64,000 nucleotides of DNA from Pleurodeles waltl (lineage: Eukaryota > Chordata > Amphibia > Caudata > Salamandridae): the NCBI RefSeq assembly GCF_031143425.1, contig NC_090448.1:329356177-329420176 (forward strand), given 5' to 3'. Each line of letters opens with the position of its first letter. Position 1 is the stretch's first letter. This document shows, piece by piece, positions 44,025 through 55,522 of this stretch. A program made the translations under genes and the position numbers. The notes under the pieces are model-generated. The model did not search any database and was not told where the DNA came from. It saw nothing but the letters and a program-made list of their open reading frames with translations.

Positions 44025-44205
44025 AACTGACGCCTGCACGTCAGCGAGGACCTCTTATTGCCTGTATGACGTCAGACGGCGTCGCGTGGGCAATTGTGAC
44101 GTCCTCGTCGACGTGCAGAAGCTAGGAAGAAGATTTCCGTTGAATGCTGGCGCAATGGGAGTATTCATTAGGTGAGGAATCCACAGGTAGTTGTATCCAT
44201 CAGAA
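44025..44205 (-). repeat. DIRS A terminal repeat (5' side of element)
   Basis: The complement of the left terminal repeat. The segment GACGTCAGACGGCGTCGCG differs slightly from its partner (ACGACGCCGTCTGACGTC), showing a few substitutions. It ends ...CCATCAGAA at 44205. Confidence 0.9.
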
Positions 44206-45180
44206 ATAAACGTTCAATTCTTTGACCAATAGCAACGTGGGAAGTAGTTTTAGGGGATCTAACTTAGCCAGACTGCACCAAGAAGCGATGCACCATTCTC
44301 CCCATCCCTTTGAGTGTTTAGATGCTGTTCTTTCTGAACTGCATGAAAAGACTTTATTTTCTTGAACTTTAATGCCTTGTTGACCGAACTGATGTCCAAT
44401 TGACGAAGTCTGTAACAGTTTGCTGAACCATACTGAGACAAGGTATAAGACGATGTTACTGATTGCTATGTCTAGTTGCTTTTGTCCCTAGGTACCATCC
44501 GCTAAATTTGATAGAGCCATAGTTAGATGTTTTCCAAATTTGTGTTGACTAAATAGTTTTGCATGAAGTCCAAACATGCTATTCTAATCTGAAGAGTTAG
44601 TTAGGGTACTCACTGATGATGCTTGGTACATGTCATAACAGTTGATGTCATTTCTTTGCTGAATCTAAATGTATGCCATTTCTCTTGTGCAGTTATTCTC
44701 ATTATTGATTTGTACTGGAACCTTAGAATGTGAAGTGGTCCAAGCCTTGATTAAATTGTGATTCTTTAGGAGATTTGGGCAACCAGTACTGTTTCTTTAT
44801 GCTTATCTTTTGAGACTAAGTTATGTGATATTAGTGTTGTTATAATAGGGAAATAAGCATTCTAACTTTTACATAAGGTGTGGTTATCAATGACCTTAAG
44901 GTCATGGTGTGTGGAAATTACTGACTCCTATGATTATCAATGTTGTTGATTGTCATTGCTATTGATTTGTATTGGTATGGAGTCTCATGGTGGGAACTAC
45001 TCTAAGCGCAGTCAAAAGGTCAATTGAGCTACAAATGTGTCCCCTTATAAATTAATGTCAATTAACAAAATAAGGTAAGACGCGCTAACACCATTCACCC
45101 TCAAATTGAAAAGTTGAAATGTACATTAAGCAAAATCTCAAGTATTTATGTTTCCATGTGGGCTCAAGGGACACTGTTAA
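44206..45180. other. Unassigned flank right of DIRS A
   Basis: AT-rich, no motif-bearing frame. TAAGGTCA/TGACCTTAAGGTCA near 44891-44905 is a small palindrome. Confidence 0.4.
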
Positions 45181-45199
45181 GTAGCTGTGTTTTAGATTA

Positions 45200-46310
45200 T
45201 AATAGGATCTTATAATGTTTTCTGTATGATTATAAGGCTGTAACTGAAGGAGGTAATTTGACCTACTATAGTCCCTCAAGAGTTTTTTTTTTTTTATGAA
45301 TCCTTCCATTTGTACCACAGGCATTTATAAGATCAGATAATGGAGGCAGATTAAAATCAGCTATAATTGTGTCAGCCACCCCAAGGGAGGAGTTGGTGAC
45401 AGATCCCCTAGATTGAGTTAATTCTTTAAATATCAACTCTTTTAAAAAGCTTTTCTTGGCCATGCCACAGTCACTGACAAAGTTTAAAATAGGGCCTACA
45501 TGCAGAGAAGATATTGAAGGTAACAATAGCTCAAGGCGTAGATTGCAGTGGGGGGTAGATTACAATAATTTTAATAAGGTTCTGATCCCTTTAATATAAA
45601 TTTTGTTCAACCCAGCAATTACTTTGTCACTAAATACAATAGTAGCGTAGAATAGTGTGGCGAATTAGCTTCTCATTAACATCTGGTAGTGGCTGGTTGA
45701 TGGCGCTTCCTCCATAAATGTTTGCAAATCTTTGTATTGAGTTCACCACAATGTTTGCCCTGTTTTTTTTTAAAAAAATTATGTGATTAGATCAAACTAA
45801 CACGTTATCCACTATTAGGCCTAAATAATCATATTCATTTACTTGTTCCATACTGTTGTCATCGATTTACCATCTTAGATGTTTTTGGATCTTCCCAAAA
45901 GTCATAAGTTTGCTTTTCCGAAGGTTGCATTTTAGCACATTGAGCCTGCTGCATTCTTGAAGTCTAAATACCTGGCATTGCAGCCAGGTGCAGTGAGTGA
46001 AAAAAATCACTATGTCATCCGCTAGATACGTAATAAGCTCACAGCCAACCTTTGGTGGCAGACCCTCAGTGTTGTTTAGATGTAATTACTAATGAGAAAT
46101 ATACAGGGGAAAAGGTAACAGGACAAATATTCGCCCCAGCTTAAGGCCATTGGAAGTTTTCATTTTTGGCGAGTGTTCTCCTCAGAAGCTTCACATGGAG
46201 CCAAGTTTCTTTATGTAGAGACACCAGAAAATGCAGCACCGAGTCATGAATTCTCCACATCATTATTTTCTCACAGACCGTTCTGGGAATTACATTATCA
46301 ATCGATGAAG
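45200..46310 (-). pseudogene. LINE (non-LTR) reverse transcriptase relic
   Basis: Minus strand, with stops and frameshifts. LITYLADDIVIFFTH (46038-45995) is the catalytic box; then LNVLKCNLRKSKLMTFGK (about 45935-45885), YDYLGLIVDNVLV (45830-45795) and a C-terminal tail to 45266 (SLGVADTIIADFNLP). Upstream is WLHVKLLRR with SSIDNVIPRTVCEKIMMW. The A/LADDIV box followed by K..MTFGK and YLG is characteristic of non-LTR elements. The clade is not determined, and no endonuclease or 3' tail was identified. Confidence 0.75.
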
Positions 46311-46499
46311 CCTAATCAATGAAACAGTAGAAATTTGGATGCAAAGATAATGTGCATTGTGGAACAGCCTGCCCTGAAACTGGATTGAATGAGACAGAGT
46401 AAGTTGGAGTTGATCGACCAGTCTAAAGGTTTGCTCATTAGGACCGCCAATGGTAGGGCCTCTGCCATTGGAATGGCAAGGTAGGACTGTCAAAGTAAG

Positions 46500-47735
46500 A
46501 CCTGTATACAGCTAGACATAGCTCCATTTTCTTTTTTTAGGTGTATATCATCTTTATTCAACAAGCAAAAACAGTTGGTAGAGCAGAATGGGATGATGAA
46601 GCAAGAAATACCAAATGGTTTTGTTTAGTTAATCCAATAACAGACAGGCATGGACATTACAAGACAGTCACTTGTATGGTCCTATGGAGGAAAGAAAATG
46701 GAAGAGGACAGTTAAGGAAGCAAAACAACAACACTGCAAATAATAAGTCAACACTTTATCCACAATCCACTCATCCCCTTCACCAGAGTTCCAATCCTTG
46801 TCCATCCAGCCCCATTGCCAAAGACCTCACAACAAGAACACGCAGTACTTCCTAGTACTTCACCCCTCCTTTTCTGTGGTCAGCTCTTCCAAGAAAGAGA
46901 TAAGAAGTTTGATTTAGGAAAAAACAAATCTTCTCTATTGGTGAACAATTTTAATGCACCCCTAAATTGATGGGTCAATGCTCACATATTTTCAGCTATA
47001 CAATTGTGGGTACAAGCAAATGACCTAGGTTGAACACTACTGTTTTAGTCCATTTATACCATAATACAGATGTACTAAGGCTGCTGAATTCTTTTGCTCT
47101 TACCTTCATTATTTCTTTCTTAAAGTGCAAAATTATTGCTGTAGACACGTTTAAAGAATGCTGGTTTATTTGTGTGACTTTCTTTAATATTACTGACAGA
47201 GAACGTGATTGATTTTAGAAAGATAGTTCTAATAAATGGACATATTGAGAAAGATATGCATTGGAACCATATCAATTAGTAAATCACTGGCAAAAACCTA
47301 AATGTCTTTGAGAACTTCCATTATTGTTTGGTAGCATACAATTTGTATAAGTTGGCAGAAGTACAGAGTACTTACAAGTCACAGATTATTCAGCCTTACT
47401 TTGTTTTTTGGCTGATATATGATGAGAAAAGAAACATTCCTGATTGATATTTTTAACCTCAGATTTCTCACTTTTTGAATACTCTGAAGTGGTAAATTCA
47501 TGGATTTTTTTTTGCAATTTCCATGCTTGGTGGACGGTGGTGTTGTAGGGCTCTGCATCGACTCAGTCCTGACCTGGAAGCAACTCTTGAACCACATATA
47601 TTTGCCATCCCTGCATGCTGATGTGCCTTTTCACGCTGATGTGGAGCCGTTTCTCTCCCTCTTCAATTCACTGAAAAAATTCATTGTGACAAAAATAATT
47701 CCTCAAAATTTCATCAATAAGCAAGAGAAATGTCA
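46500..47735. other. Unassigned stretch
   Basis: Short frames without motifs; mixed composition. Possibly the 5' flank of the old DIRS copy. Confidence 0.35.
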
Positions 47736-48796
47736 ACCCTAAAACAGCAGTGTTTACACCTTGTAAGGATTGTCACAAACGAATGTCTGTGACTGACCAT
47801 TACAAATTGTGTCTCTGGTGTCTCCAGTCCTCTCACGACTCCAAGTTTTTCAAGGACTGTTCCAGAATGAATTCCAAGAGTTAACCATGAATATGAAGCC
47901 AAACTCTACATTGCAGTACATCATCACAATCAAAGAATGATTGTGCCCATCCAAGTCAAGGGTGCGCACTGTCTCCTGATCTCCTGATCTTTAAGTAAGT
48001 CGAAGTCTTAAAAAAGCATAAGAAGTTGAAGTAGGACTCTTCTGCGTTACACCACTGTCATTCTGAGAAGTCACGCAGACTCAAGTACACACTCGATCTC
48101 TGTCTCAAATTCCTACTGAAGAACTAATCCCCCAACTTGTCTTGAGGGACCCATGTTCTGGGGCTCATTGGCAACACCCCAACAGGTCAAAGCCTTCATG
48201 GATGCCAAGTTGCACATTTTTGGCACCCTACCAACTTCCTTTGGTGTACCTCTAGGTCCCACAGATCCGAGAAGGCCACCAGTCAGTTTGGCACAGCAGG
48301 GTCCTTCCCAACTCCACAACTAGCACCCAATCCAGCTCAGGCACCACTTCTCCATATACAGGGTTAAATTCCTTAACAGCTCCTCTACTCAGCAATAAGC
48401 TTCCTTCACAATGGTCCTCTGACAGCCTGTAGAAGTCCTTGACCTTCAACTAGCTTCTTTGGACATTAAAGCCAACATGCTCCCAGATGTCCTGCAGCCT
48501 GGTCAGACTTCTTTTGAACCATACTAGTCCTTCAATTATGTTTTCACAGACAAATAAATGGGTACGTGGGCCAAAACCTGTTCTTGCCAGCTGGCAAATA
48601 GGAAAGTGTCCAAAAAGCATAAACCCGCTCCAAGTGACCCAGCCTCTCTAACCTGGGGAGTTCCGGGGTTCAGGCACCCACCAGCAGACTAAATTTCAAT
48701 TTGTTTCCTGCTATTCCTCCAGTTAGAAAAAGGATGTTCCCCTCTGCTATTTTTGGCTGAAGATTAGTCAATGCCAGCTGTCTCCGGGAACATTAC

Positions 48797-49110
48797 TTGC
48801 ACACATTGTTGTATATGGCTGCCAAGATCTTGCTGACTGGCCTACAAGAATACAGAGAAAACATGGCACATATTGATCCATTACCAAGGAGAAGATATGA
48901 CAAAGTAAGTCATCCAATCAGGACTGGATTCACCAACTACTTGGGCAAGATATCGGTACCTAGATTCCTAGATGAGATCCACAAGATTTTCAGGTGATGT
49001 TCAGGAGTCCCTGATGGACATATCATTTAATGGCTTCCATGTATTTGGTAACAAAATAGAGTTAGCACTTGAACGCTATAAAGAAAGCAGGGTGATAACA
49101 TGCTCTCTTA
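48797..49110 (+). pseudogene. gag: DIRS B1 gag core fragment
   Basis: Translated pieces HTLLYMAAKILLTGLQEYRE and DVQESLMDISFNGFHVFGNK followed by IELALERYKESR match SDVQSTLLDLPFDGDKLFGA and SALERFKDSR of DIRS A in order and spacing, with a frame change near 48990. This is clear homology in a dead copy. Confidence 0.8.
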
Positions 49111-49409
49111 TCCTCCCTGCACCCGGCAGGAGTATCCCCAACAGTTTTGCCTCTTTGAGGTTTCAGCAGGTGGTATCAACAGCAGACCCTTCAACGCATT
49201 CGAGGCCATGGTCAGGGATCAAGCCAACAGCATCCAGGTTCTCAGACAGTGCATTGCCGAATGACCCACCCCCTGCCACAACTACTGAACCGCATTACCT
49301 CACTTCCCTTGTCAGGTTCCCAGCATGTTACTGGCAGAATACAATATTTTCTCCAAGAGTGACAGAGCATCATGTCAGATCCAGATCTTTCAACGAGGAT
49401 ACGCCTTAC

Positions 49410-50400
49410 AAATTCTTGGACAATCTCCACCATATTCCCCCTGTTCCAGACTATCTTTTGAGGGACTATCTGTCCATCCTCTATCAGGGAGTCTGGGCTC
49501 CCTTAGCAAGAGCCATAGAGAGGGTTCCAACATCTCCTGACATTTCCTGGTGCCAAACAAGGGCTGAGGCCTTTGTCCTATTTTAGATCTCCACCCTATC
49601 AAGTTCTTTCTCTAGAAAGACAATTTCAAGATGCTCAGTCAGTCGTAGACCATCTCCAGATGATGGCAAACCTCCTTACATCTTTAGGGTTCACAAATAA
49701 CATAGTGAAGTTCAGACTCCTTTCCAGAGGCTCCCATTCATCTGAGCATTTCTGTATACAGCACTATTTTGAGCTTTTCCTGGGGCTCAGAGTCCAGGAC
49801 ACTCAGGCTATGAACCTGATGTTTATTTTTTCTGCCCTGAGCTTCAGCACAAATAGCTCTGTGGCTTTTTGGTCTCTGTGCCTTCTGCATCTAGTTACCC
49901 AAACATGCCAGCTGGCTCATATAGGCTCTGAAGTGAGACCTGTAGAGTCAGTGAATTCAGCAGCAAGGAAACTGATCGGATTCCATCCAGGTGTTGGAGG
50001 ACATCTCCAAATGATCTGCAGTGGTTGCTAATAGACAGCACCTTGACCAGCTGTAGACCCCTCCCTTCTTCACCCAGAGTTGACAGTGTCAATGGATGCA
50101 TTCCTACTGGGCTAAAGCGGTTGTCTTAGAGATGGAGAAATCAGAAGACTTGTCTCTGGCGGGAACCTGACTACACATAAATCTGTTGTATCTGCAGGCC
50201 ATTCACTTGGCATTGAAAGCGTTCCTACCATCCATCAAGAGAAAGGTGGTAGGAATTCTCTTGGACAACATACCTGGCATATGGTATTTCAGTAAACAGG
50301 GTAAACTGGTTTTCTGCCTCTGTAGTTGGCTTGAGTGTCAGGGCACTACCTCGATCAAAAAACACCTGGCGGGATGTCTAAATTCCAGGGCAGTCTAAAT
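49410..50400 (+). pseudogene. DIRS B1 RT/RNase H remnant with palm deletion
   Basis: YFRSPPYQVLSLERQFQDAQ (RT fingers) passes directly into VDHLQMMANLLTSLGFTNN, which aligns with the thumb of DIRS A (LHHLQSTTQLLFDLGFSVN). About 100 residues including both catalytic motifs are gone. LSRGSHSSEHF and HTCQLAHIGSE-like sequence continue in the connection. RNase H-like pieces follow to about 50400. Confidence 0.72.
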
Positions 50401-50687
50401 CAGTCATCAACGCCTTGCCGATCACAACTGACAAATGCATCCAGATGTGGTGCATGGTGCCTTCCAACATTTGGGAGAGCCCTGGCTATATCTCTTCACC
50501 ACCAACACTGAGAACACAGTGTCAATATGTATGTACATTGGGTGTCTCTCGGAGATACATTCTGCATAGAGTGGACCACAGGACTCTTGTATGGCTTTCC
50601 ACCAATGTCTCTCCTGCTCAAAGTTTTTAAAAAAAGGATCAAGAGAATCTGGGCTCAAGTCACTTTAGTGGCTTCAGATTGGGCTAG

Positions 50688-51099
50688 GTGAGTGTGGTGC
50701 CCAGAACTTCTGGGCCTGAGCATTTGTCCCCCGATCAGGCTGTTGCTTTTGGAGGAACTTCTGTTGCAGCTACATGGCAGAGTTCTTCACCTGGGCCTGT
50801 ACAATCTGCACTTCAATGCATGGAGACTGAGCTGTGGCAGCTGACTGCTTTTGACCTCTCACCCAAGGTGGTAGATGTCATCTTGGCAGCCAGGCATCCA
50901 TCTACGAAGACCATCTATACTGGATGCTGGGAGAAGTTTGTTGCTAGGCGCACCTTTCATCAGGTAGAGCCAATACAAGCCAAATTATCTGATGTGTTGT
51001 TCTTTGACCTCTCTTTAGTTCAGTAAGGACTAGCACCAGTAAGGACTAACTGTGGCCATTGTCGGAGGTTACTTGTAAGCCTTTTTTAATGTTTACCAG
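50688..51099 (+). pseudogene. DIRS B1 recombinase, N-terminal part
   Basis: The frame contains LSPKVVDVILAARHPSTKTI and LSDVLFFDLSLVQ, matching the core-binding region of the intact recombinase at 39.8 kb (VVDVILAARRHSTKSI, LSDVLSFALSLAQ). It is cut at 51099 by an LTR-like element and resumes at 53787. Confidence 0.82.
51095..51099. repeat. Target-site duplication ACCAG (left)
   Basis: An exact match to 53782-53786. The related uninterrupted segment at 54109-54130 shows the empty-site arrangement. Confidence 0.85.
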
Positions 51100-53781
51100 T
51101 GTTAGACCTGGCCTCATTGGCGTGGTCTCCCCTTACTTTTTGCCTCAGCTTCCTAGGTTGTTGCTATGTGCTTGACTCTGTTTTTGCTGTTTCTGTTACT
51201 CCGGGCACTTTACCACTGCTGACCAGTGCTAAAATGCAAGTGCTCCCTATGTGAAATTGTATGTGAAATTGGCTTTCCCATGATTGGCATATTTGTTTTA
51301 CTAGTAAGACCCTAGTAAAGTGCACTAAACATGCCCAGGGCCTGTAAATCAAATACCACTATTGGGCCTGTAGCAATTATTGTTCCACCCACATGAGTAG
51401 CCCTGTAAACATGGCTCAGACCTGCCACTGCAGTGTCTGTGTGTGCAGTTTTAAACTGCCAAATTGAATTGGCAAGTGTACCCACTCACCAGGCCTAAAC
51501 CTTCCCTTTTTATACATGCAAGGCATCCCTAAGTTAGGCCCTAGGTAGCCCAATGGGCAGGGTGTAGTGTATGTTAAAAGTGGGACATATCCTAATGTGT
51601 TTTACATTTCCTATCAGTAAAATACTCCCAAATTTGGTTTTCACTGTTGCGAGGCCTATCCCTCTCATAGATTAGCATGAGGGTTGCCTTTAAATATTCT
51701 TAAAGTGGAGTTTCTCTTTGAGAGCAGATATAGATGTGGAGTTTGGAGTCTCTGAACTCACAATTTAAAAATATATATTTAAGTGAAGTTGGTTTTTAGA
51801 TTGTTAGTTTGAAAATGCCACTTTTAGATAGTAGGCATTTTCTTGCTTTATCCATTCTGTGACTCTGCTTATTTGTGGATTCCCAGTCTGGGTCAGACTG
51901 ACGGTTGGGCTGTTTGTGAATCTCCTCTAGACAGTGACACACAGAAAACTGGGGTGTCCTATGCATATCCTGATGAGCCATCTGGGCTAGAGTGGAGGGA
52001 GGAGTGGTCACTTACACCTGAATAGGCTGTGCCTTCCCTCACACAATGCAGTCTCCAACCCCCGGGTGTCTGTCCATAAACAACAGAGACTTTTTCTTTG
52101 AACTTGGGCAACTTGAAAGGCAGAAAGGGGTATAAGTATTGGACCCAAAACCCCAGACTTTAGATTTCTTCAAGATTTGCTTCTGGAACCAAGAATAACC
52201 TCTGCCAAGGCGAAGAGCTGAGGAGAAGTGCTGCCCCTGCCTGTGACTGTGCTTTGTTGGGCTAACCTGCAGGTGCTGCTTCTGCCTGTGAAAGTGGACA
52301 AAGACTGGACTTTGTGGTATATTCCTGCTTGAGAAGAATCTCCAAAAGCTTGGACTGACCTTGGCCCCTATTCTGAAGTCTCAGGGCCATCAAAGACTTC
52401 CTCTGCCACCACCTGGACTCTATGCTGAGACTCCTACCCTGCCAAGTAGTGCCTAATCAAAGCCCTGGGCCCTTGAAAGAAGAAGCTGGTGGAAAATCAA
52501 GAAAAGCAAACTGTAGCAACTTCAGATGATCCTGGCCTGATACCACTGCTGGATTCCATGATGCCACCTGCACCTGAAGCTGTGGTCCTCGCTGGAGTGC
52601 GATGACCCCGCAAGCCTGACACCACAGCAGGCCCACCAAAGTCTGCTACTCTGTGAGTCCCAAAGTGCCATCTCACCAACGTCCGTGACACCCGTCTACC
52701 CCGCACCACACCGTGACCGAGGGATATCCACTCCACTGGAAGTGCACGGATCCAGGACTTCACACCAACACCTCCTCACCTCCACCGCTCTGCAGCAAGG
52801 ACCCAACACCTCTTCGTGAAGCCTTCGCTCTGTAGCACTGGAACCGACGTTGAATCGGATTCAGAGACCCCACGATCCCCAACTCCGTGCACCAGCTTGT
52901 TTCCTAATTTTTCAAAAGGTTCTGTACCTGAGGGTCAGTGTGACTCCGTGACCGGAGTTATTGGTGTTGGATTGTTGGGAATTACTCCGTCACAATGCCA
53001 TGATATCACCTAATCACAGCATTTGTGTTTGTAAGCGCAATTCTGAAATTTAGGGGATCATTATGATCCCCGGTCGGTTCAGACTGCCATGCCGGCGGCA
53101 GGTGAAAAGACCGCCACCGACATGGCAGTCTGAACCACGATATAAAGAACACAGTGAGGGCCGCACTGCCAGGCTGCCTCCGACAGGGCAGTACAGGGGC
53201 CCCTGTGCAATGCCCCATCACGTAGGTCACTGCCCGATTTACGGGCAGTCATCTGCGGACTGGTGCAGGTGCACCCGCCGCACAGAGGCATGGAGCCGCC
53301 GGCAATGTCCCGGCCATGCATTCTGCTGGGCTGGCGGTTGGAAACAATGTTTCTGCCCGCCGGCCCAGCAAAATTTCCTTTATGCAACGGGTGTGGTCCC
53401 AAGGGGGCTGACGGTCAGTTAAATGACCGCCAGCATGAACACGGCAGTTAACACCGCTGTCTTCATAATGAGGGCCTTAATCTTTTAAAAATTCATAACT
53501 TGACTGTTGTATGTTGGATTTTTGTTGTTTTGATCTTGTTTTGCTCAGATAAATATTGGCTATTTTTCTAACCTGGTGTTTAGTCATTTTGTAGTGTATG
53601 CACTGTATTACTGTGTGTGTTGGTACAAATACTTTAGACATTGTCTCTGTATCAAGCTTCTCTGCTCATGCCAAGCTACCAAGGGGGTGAGTGGGGGTTA
53701 ACTGGGTGTGTTTCTCCTTTGCCTTGACTAGAGTGAGGGTCAGGGGCACCTGACTGCAAACCAAAGACCCCATTTCTAACA
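51100..53781 (+). mobile_element. LTR-like element B (probable solo LTR)
   Basis: 2682 bp, ends TGTTAGACC and TTCTAACA, ACCAG duplications. Clearly related over several hundred bases to 55528-57620 (GGGCAC.TTACCACTGCTGA, AAGTGCACT.., CCACCCACATGA blocks) and more distantly to 6991-9611. It contains a MITE (53053-53476), without which it is about 2.25 kb. No protein motif is seen in any frame. LTR assignment is from TG/CA ends and 5-bp duplication. Confidence 0.72.
53053..53476. mobile_element. MITE inside element B, TTA duplication
   Basis: 424 bp, ends GGGGATCATTATGATCC and TCATAATGAGGGCC, flanked by TTA (53050-53052 and 53477-53479). Internal GGCGG/CCGCC modules, with inner arms around CTGCTGGGCTGGCGG and CCGCCGGCCCAGCA. 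It belongs to the same broad group as the copies at 35111 and 60294. Confidence 0.78.
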
Positions 53782-53786
53782 ACCAG

Positions 53787-54400
53787 GTCACCTATTGTTG
53801 TATTAATCATCTGTTATGATGTGTTTCTTGAAATGATTAGTCCACATGTTTTTACTCTAACCTTTTGGAATACCACCGCAGGGCCTTAACTTGGTTCTCA
53901 TGTATTTGATGCACACTCTGTTTGCAGAAATGCACAGCACTTCCCTATGCCTTTTGACTTTGAAAACAGTATTTCTCATAGTCATAAGACTGCTGTGTGT
54001 GTGAACAGGTTACAAGAACTGTCGTTCCAGTAGCCACATACCACCTCCTTTCCGGACAAACTGGTGCTAGCTGTGGCCATTGTTAAAGGTTTTGCATAAG
54101 CCTTTTAATGTTTATCAGGACACCTATTGTTGTATAAATCATTTGTTATGACGCATTTCTTGAAAGGGTTAGTCCACATATTTTCAACCTAACCTTTTGT
54201 AATACCAAAGTGGGCCCTTAACTTGGTTATCATGTATTTGATGCACACTCTATTTGCACTAATGCACAGCTGTTCCCTACACCTTTAGACTTTGAAAACA
54301 GCCTTTCTCATAATGATAACACTGCTGTGTATGTGAGCAAGTTACAAACACTGTCAGTCCAGTAGCCACAAACCTCTTCTGTCTGTACAGACTGGTGCTA
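53787..54400 (+). pseudogene. DIRS B1 recombinase, middle part, tandemly duplicated
   Basis: Two diverged tandem copies of about 330 bp: copy 1 is 51050-51099 plus 53787-54068; copy 2 is 54071-about 54400. Each carries LNLVLMYLMHTLF-type sequence aligning with LNLVLTFLMGSPF of the intact recombinase and TLKTVFLI aligning with LKTVFLVA. Divergence between the copies is substantial, so the duplication is old. Confidence 0.78.
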
Positions 54401-54538
54401 TGGATTATGACAGCTGTGCAGCCCAAGGTTGTGACAATTTTGGACGTCAAACTGTGCATAACCCCTCCAACATTCTTTGCCCCACCTCATCCCTCGAAAT
54501 AGGAAGAAAGGCTTCAGCATTTTTACCCCAAAATAACT

Positions 54539-54793
54539 TTGAGCTTTTACATTGATAGTACCAAGGACCATCAGATGGACGATTGTCTGTTTTTGGGTTC
54601 ACTGTACTTGAGGGTGCATTCTACAAGAGATAAGGCCACTATTCCTGCATTGGCACACAGGGTGCATGTTTTGGAAATCTGTCAGGCTGCGACATGGGCA
54701 CAAGCTCACACATTCACAAAGCACTTCTGCCTTAATAGCCAGGCCCATGAGGATGGACATTTTGCATGTTCATCCAATAACTTCTGTCTCTAG
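54539..54793 (+). pseudogene. DIRS B1 recombinase, C-terminal part
   Basis: SFYIDSTKDHQMDDCLFLGS, then VHSTRDKATIPALAHRV (the HxxR motif retained), ICQAATWAQAHTFTKHF and HEDGHFA match the end of the intact recombinase. The nucleophile Tyr is replaced (KHFCLN versus KHYYLD) and a block before HSTR is missing. Dead copy. Confidence 0.85.
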
Positions 54794-54799
54794 CTGTTT

Positions 54800-55522
54800 C
54801 CTTAATTTCTCCTTTTGTTTTTCCTGCTCCTTTCTGTCAATGCCTTTCTCCATTTGCCCTTTTTTGCCGTTCCTTTCTTCCACAGTTTTTGCTTTGCTCC
54901 TGCTTGCTATTCTTTTCTCCCATAATTTGCCTTGTTACGGGTTACATTCCAATCATCCCAGAGTTAGGCTCTTTAAATCACTCTTGTCCTTTGTTTTCTT
55001 TCAGGGCTTGGCAGACCACAGACCACTTAAACAAGTATGTCTGAATTGTACGTACAGGAACTTGAGACAGAAAATGTGGCCTTACCAACAGACCTATGTA
55101 ATGTACATTAAGAGGAAAGCAAAGTGGATGAAAGCACATGTCTGAGATGCAACAAAATAGAGTTGATGACACCTCTCTTATATGTGACGTGCAACTATTT
55201 TTCCTCCTCATTTTATTTTATGAAGCACAGTACCAATGTAGATAATGTTGCTCAGTTTTTATATAAACAGAGCCCCAGTAAATGTGATTTCATTTTACAA
55301 CTCCTTGTCCATTGATGAAATTTATAATCCCTAGTTGCAGTTACTGTGAGAAGGAAAGAGAACATAATTATGTTTTCGAGTGCAAGACTAACACCACAAT
55401 AAGGTGAGACTGTGTATGTGCCTTTTAGTACCAAAGAAAGGGGGTGTCAGATTGCAGGTGGCCTCTAACCTAGTCCTGTTGCTTGGGGAATAAGAGCCCA
55501 TAAGAAGCAAAATGTTATATGC
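54800..55522. other. Unassigned stretch after DIRS B1
   Basis: Pyrimidine-rich near 54800-54900, then AT-rich. No DIRS terminal sequence recognised. Confidence 0.35.

Larger units (their letters stand above)
38118..44205 (-). mobile_element. DIRS-type retrotransposon A, structurally complete
   Basis: A 6088-bp minus-strand element with the full DIRS plan: inverted terminal repeats, an internal complementary region matching the joined ends, and gag, RT/RNase H and tyrosine-recombinase frames. It has no integrase and no flanking target duplication, as expected for elements that insert a circular intermediate by tyrosine recombination. Coding damage: two frameshifts in gag, a 179-bp duplication in RT, and a stop plus a deletion in RNase H. 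The recombinase frame is intact. Both termini carry the trinucleotide GAA at the edge, seen back-to-back in the internal region. Confidence 0.92.
47740..54800 (+). mobile_element. Old DIRS copy B1 (decayed), host of later insertions
   Basis: A plus-strand relic with parts in DIRS order: gag N-terminal Cys/His module (47750-47880), gag core (48800-49110), RT fingers (about 49560-49640) fused to RT thumb (49650 on), RNase H area (50090-50400), recombinase N-half (50688-51100) and recombinase C-half (54539-54793). The RT palm is deleted and the recombinase has an internal duplication and a 2.7-kb LTR-like insertion. No terminal repeats or internal complementary region remain recognisable. Confidence 0.8.
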
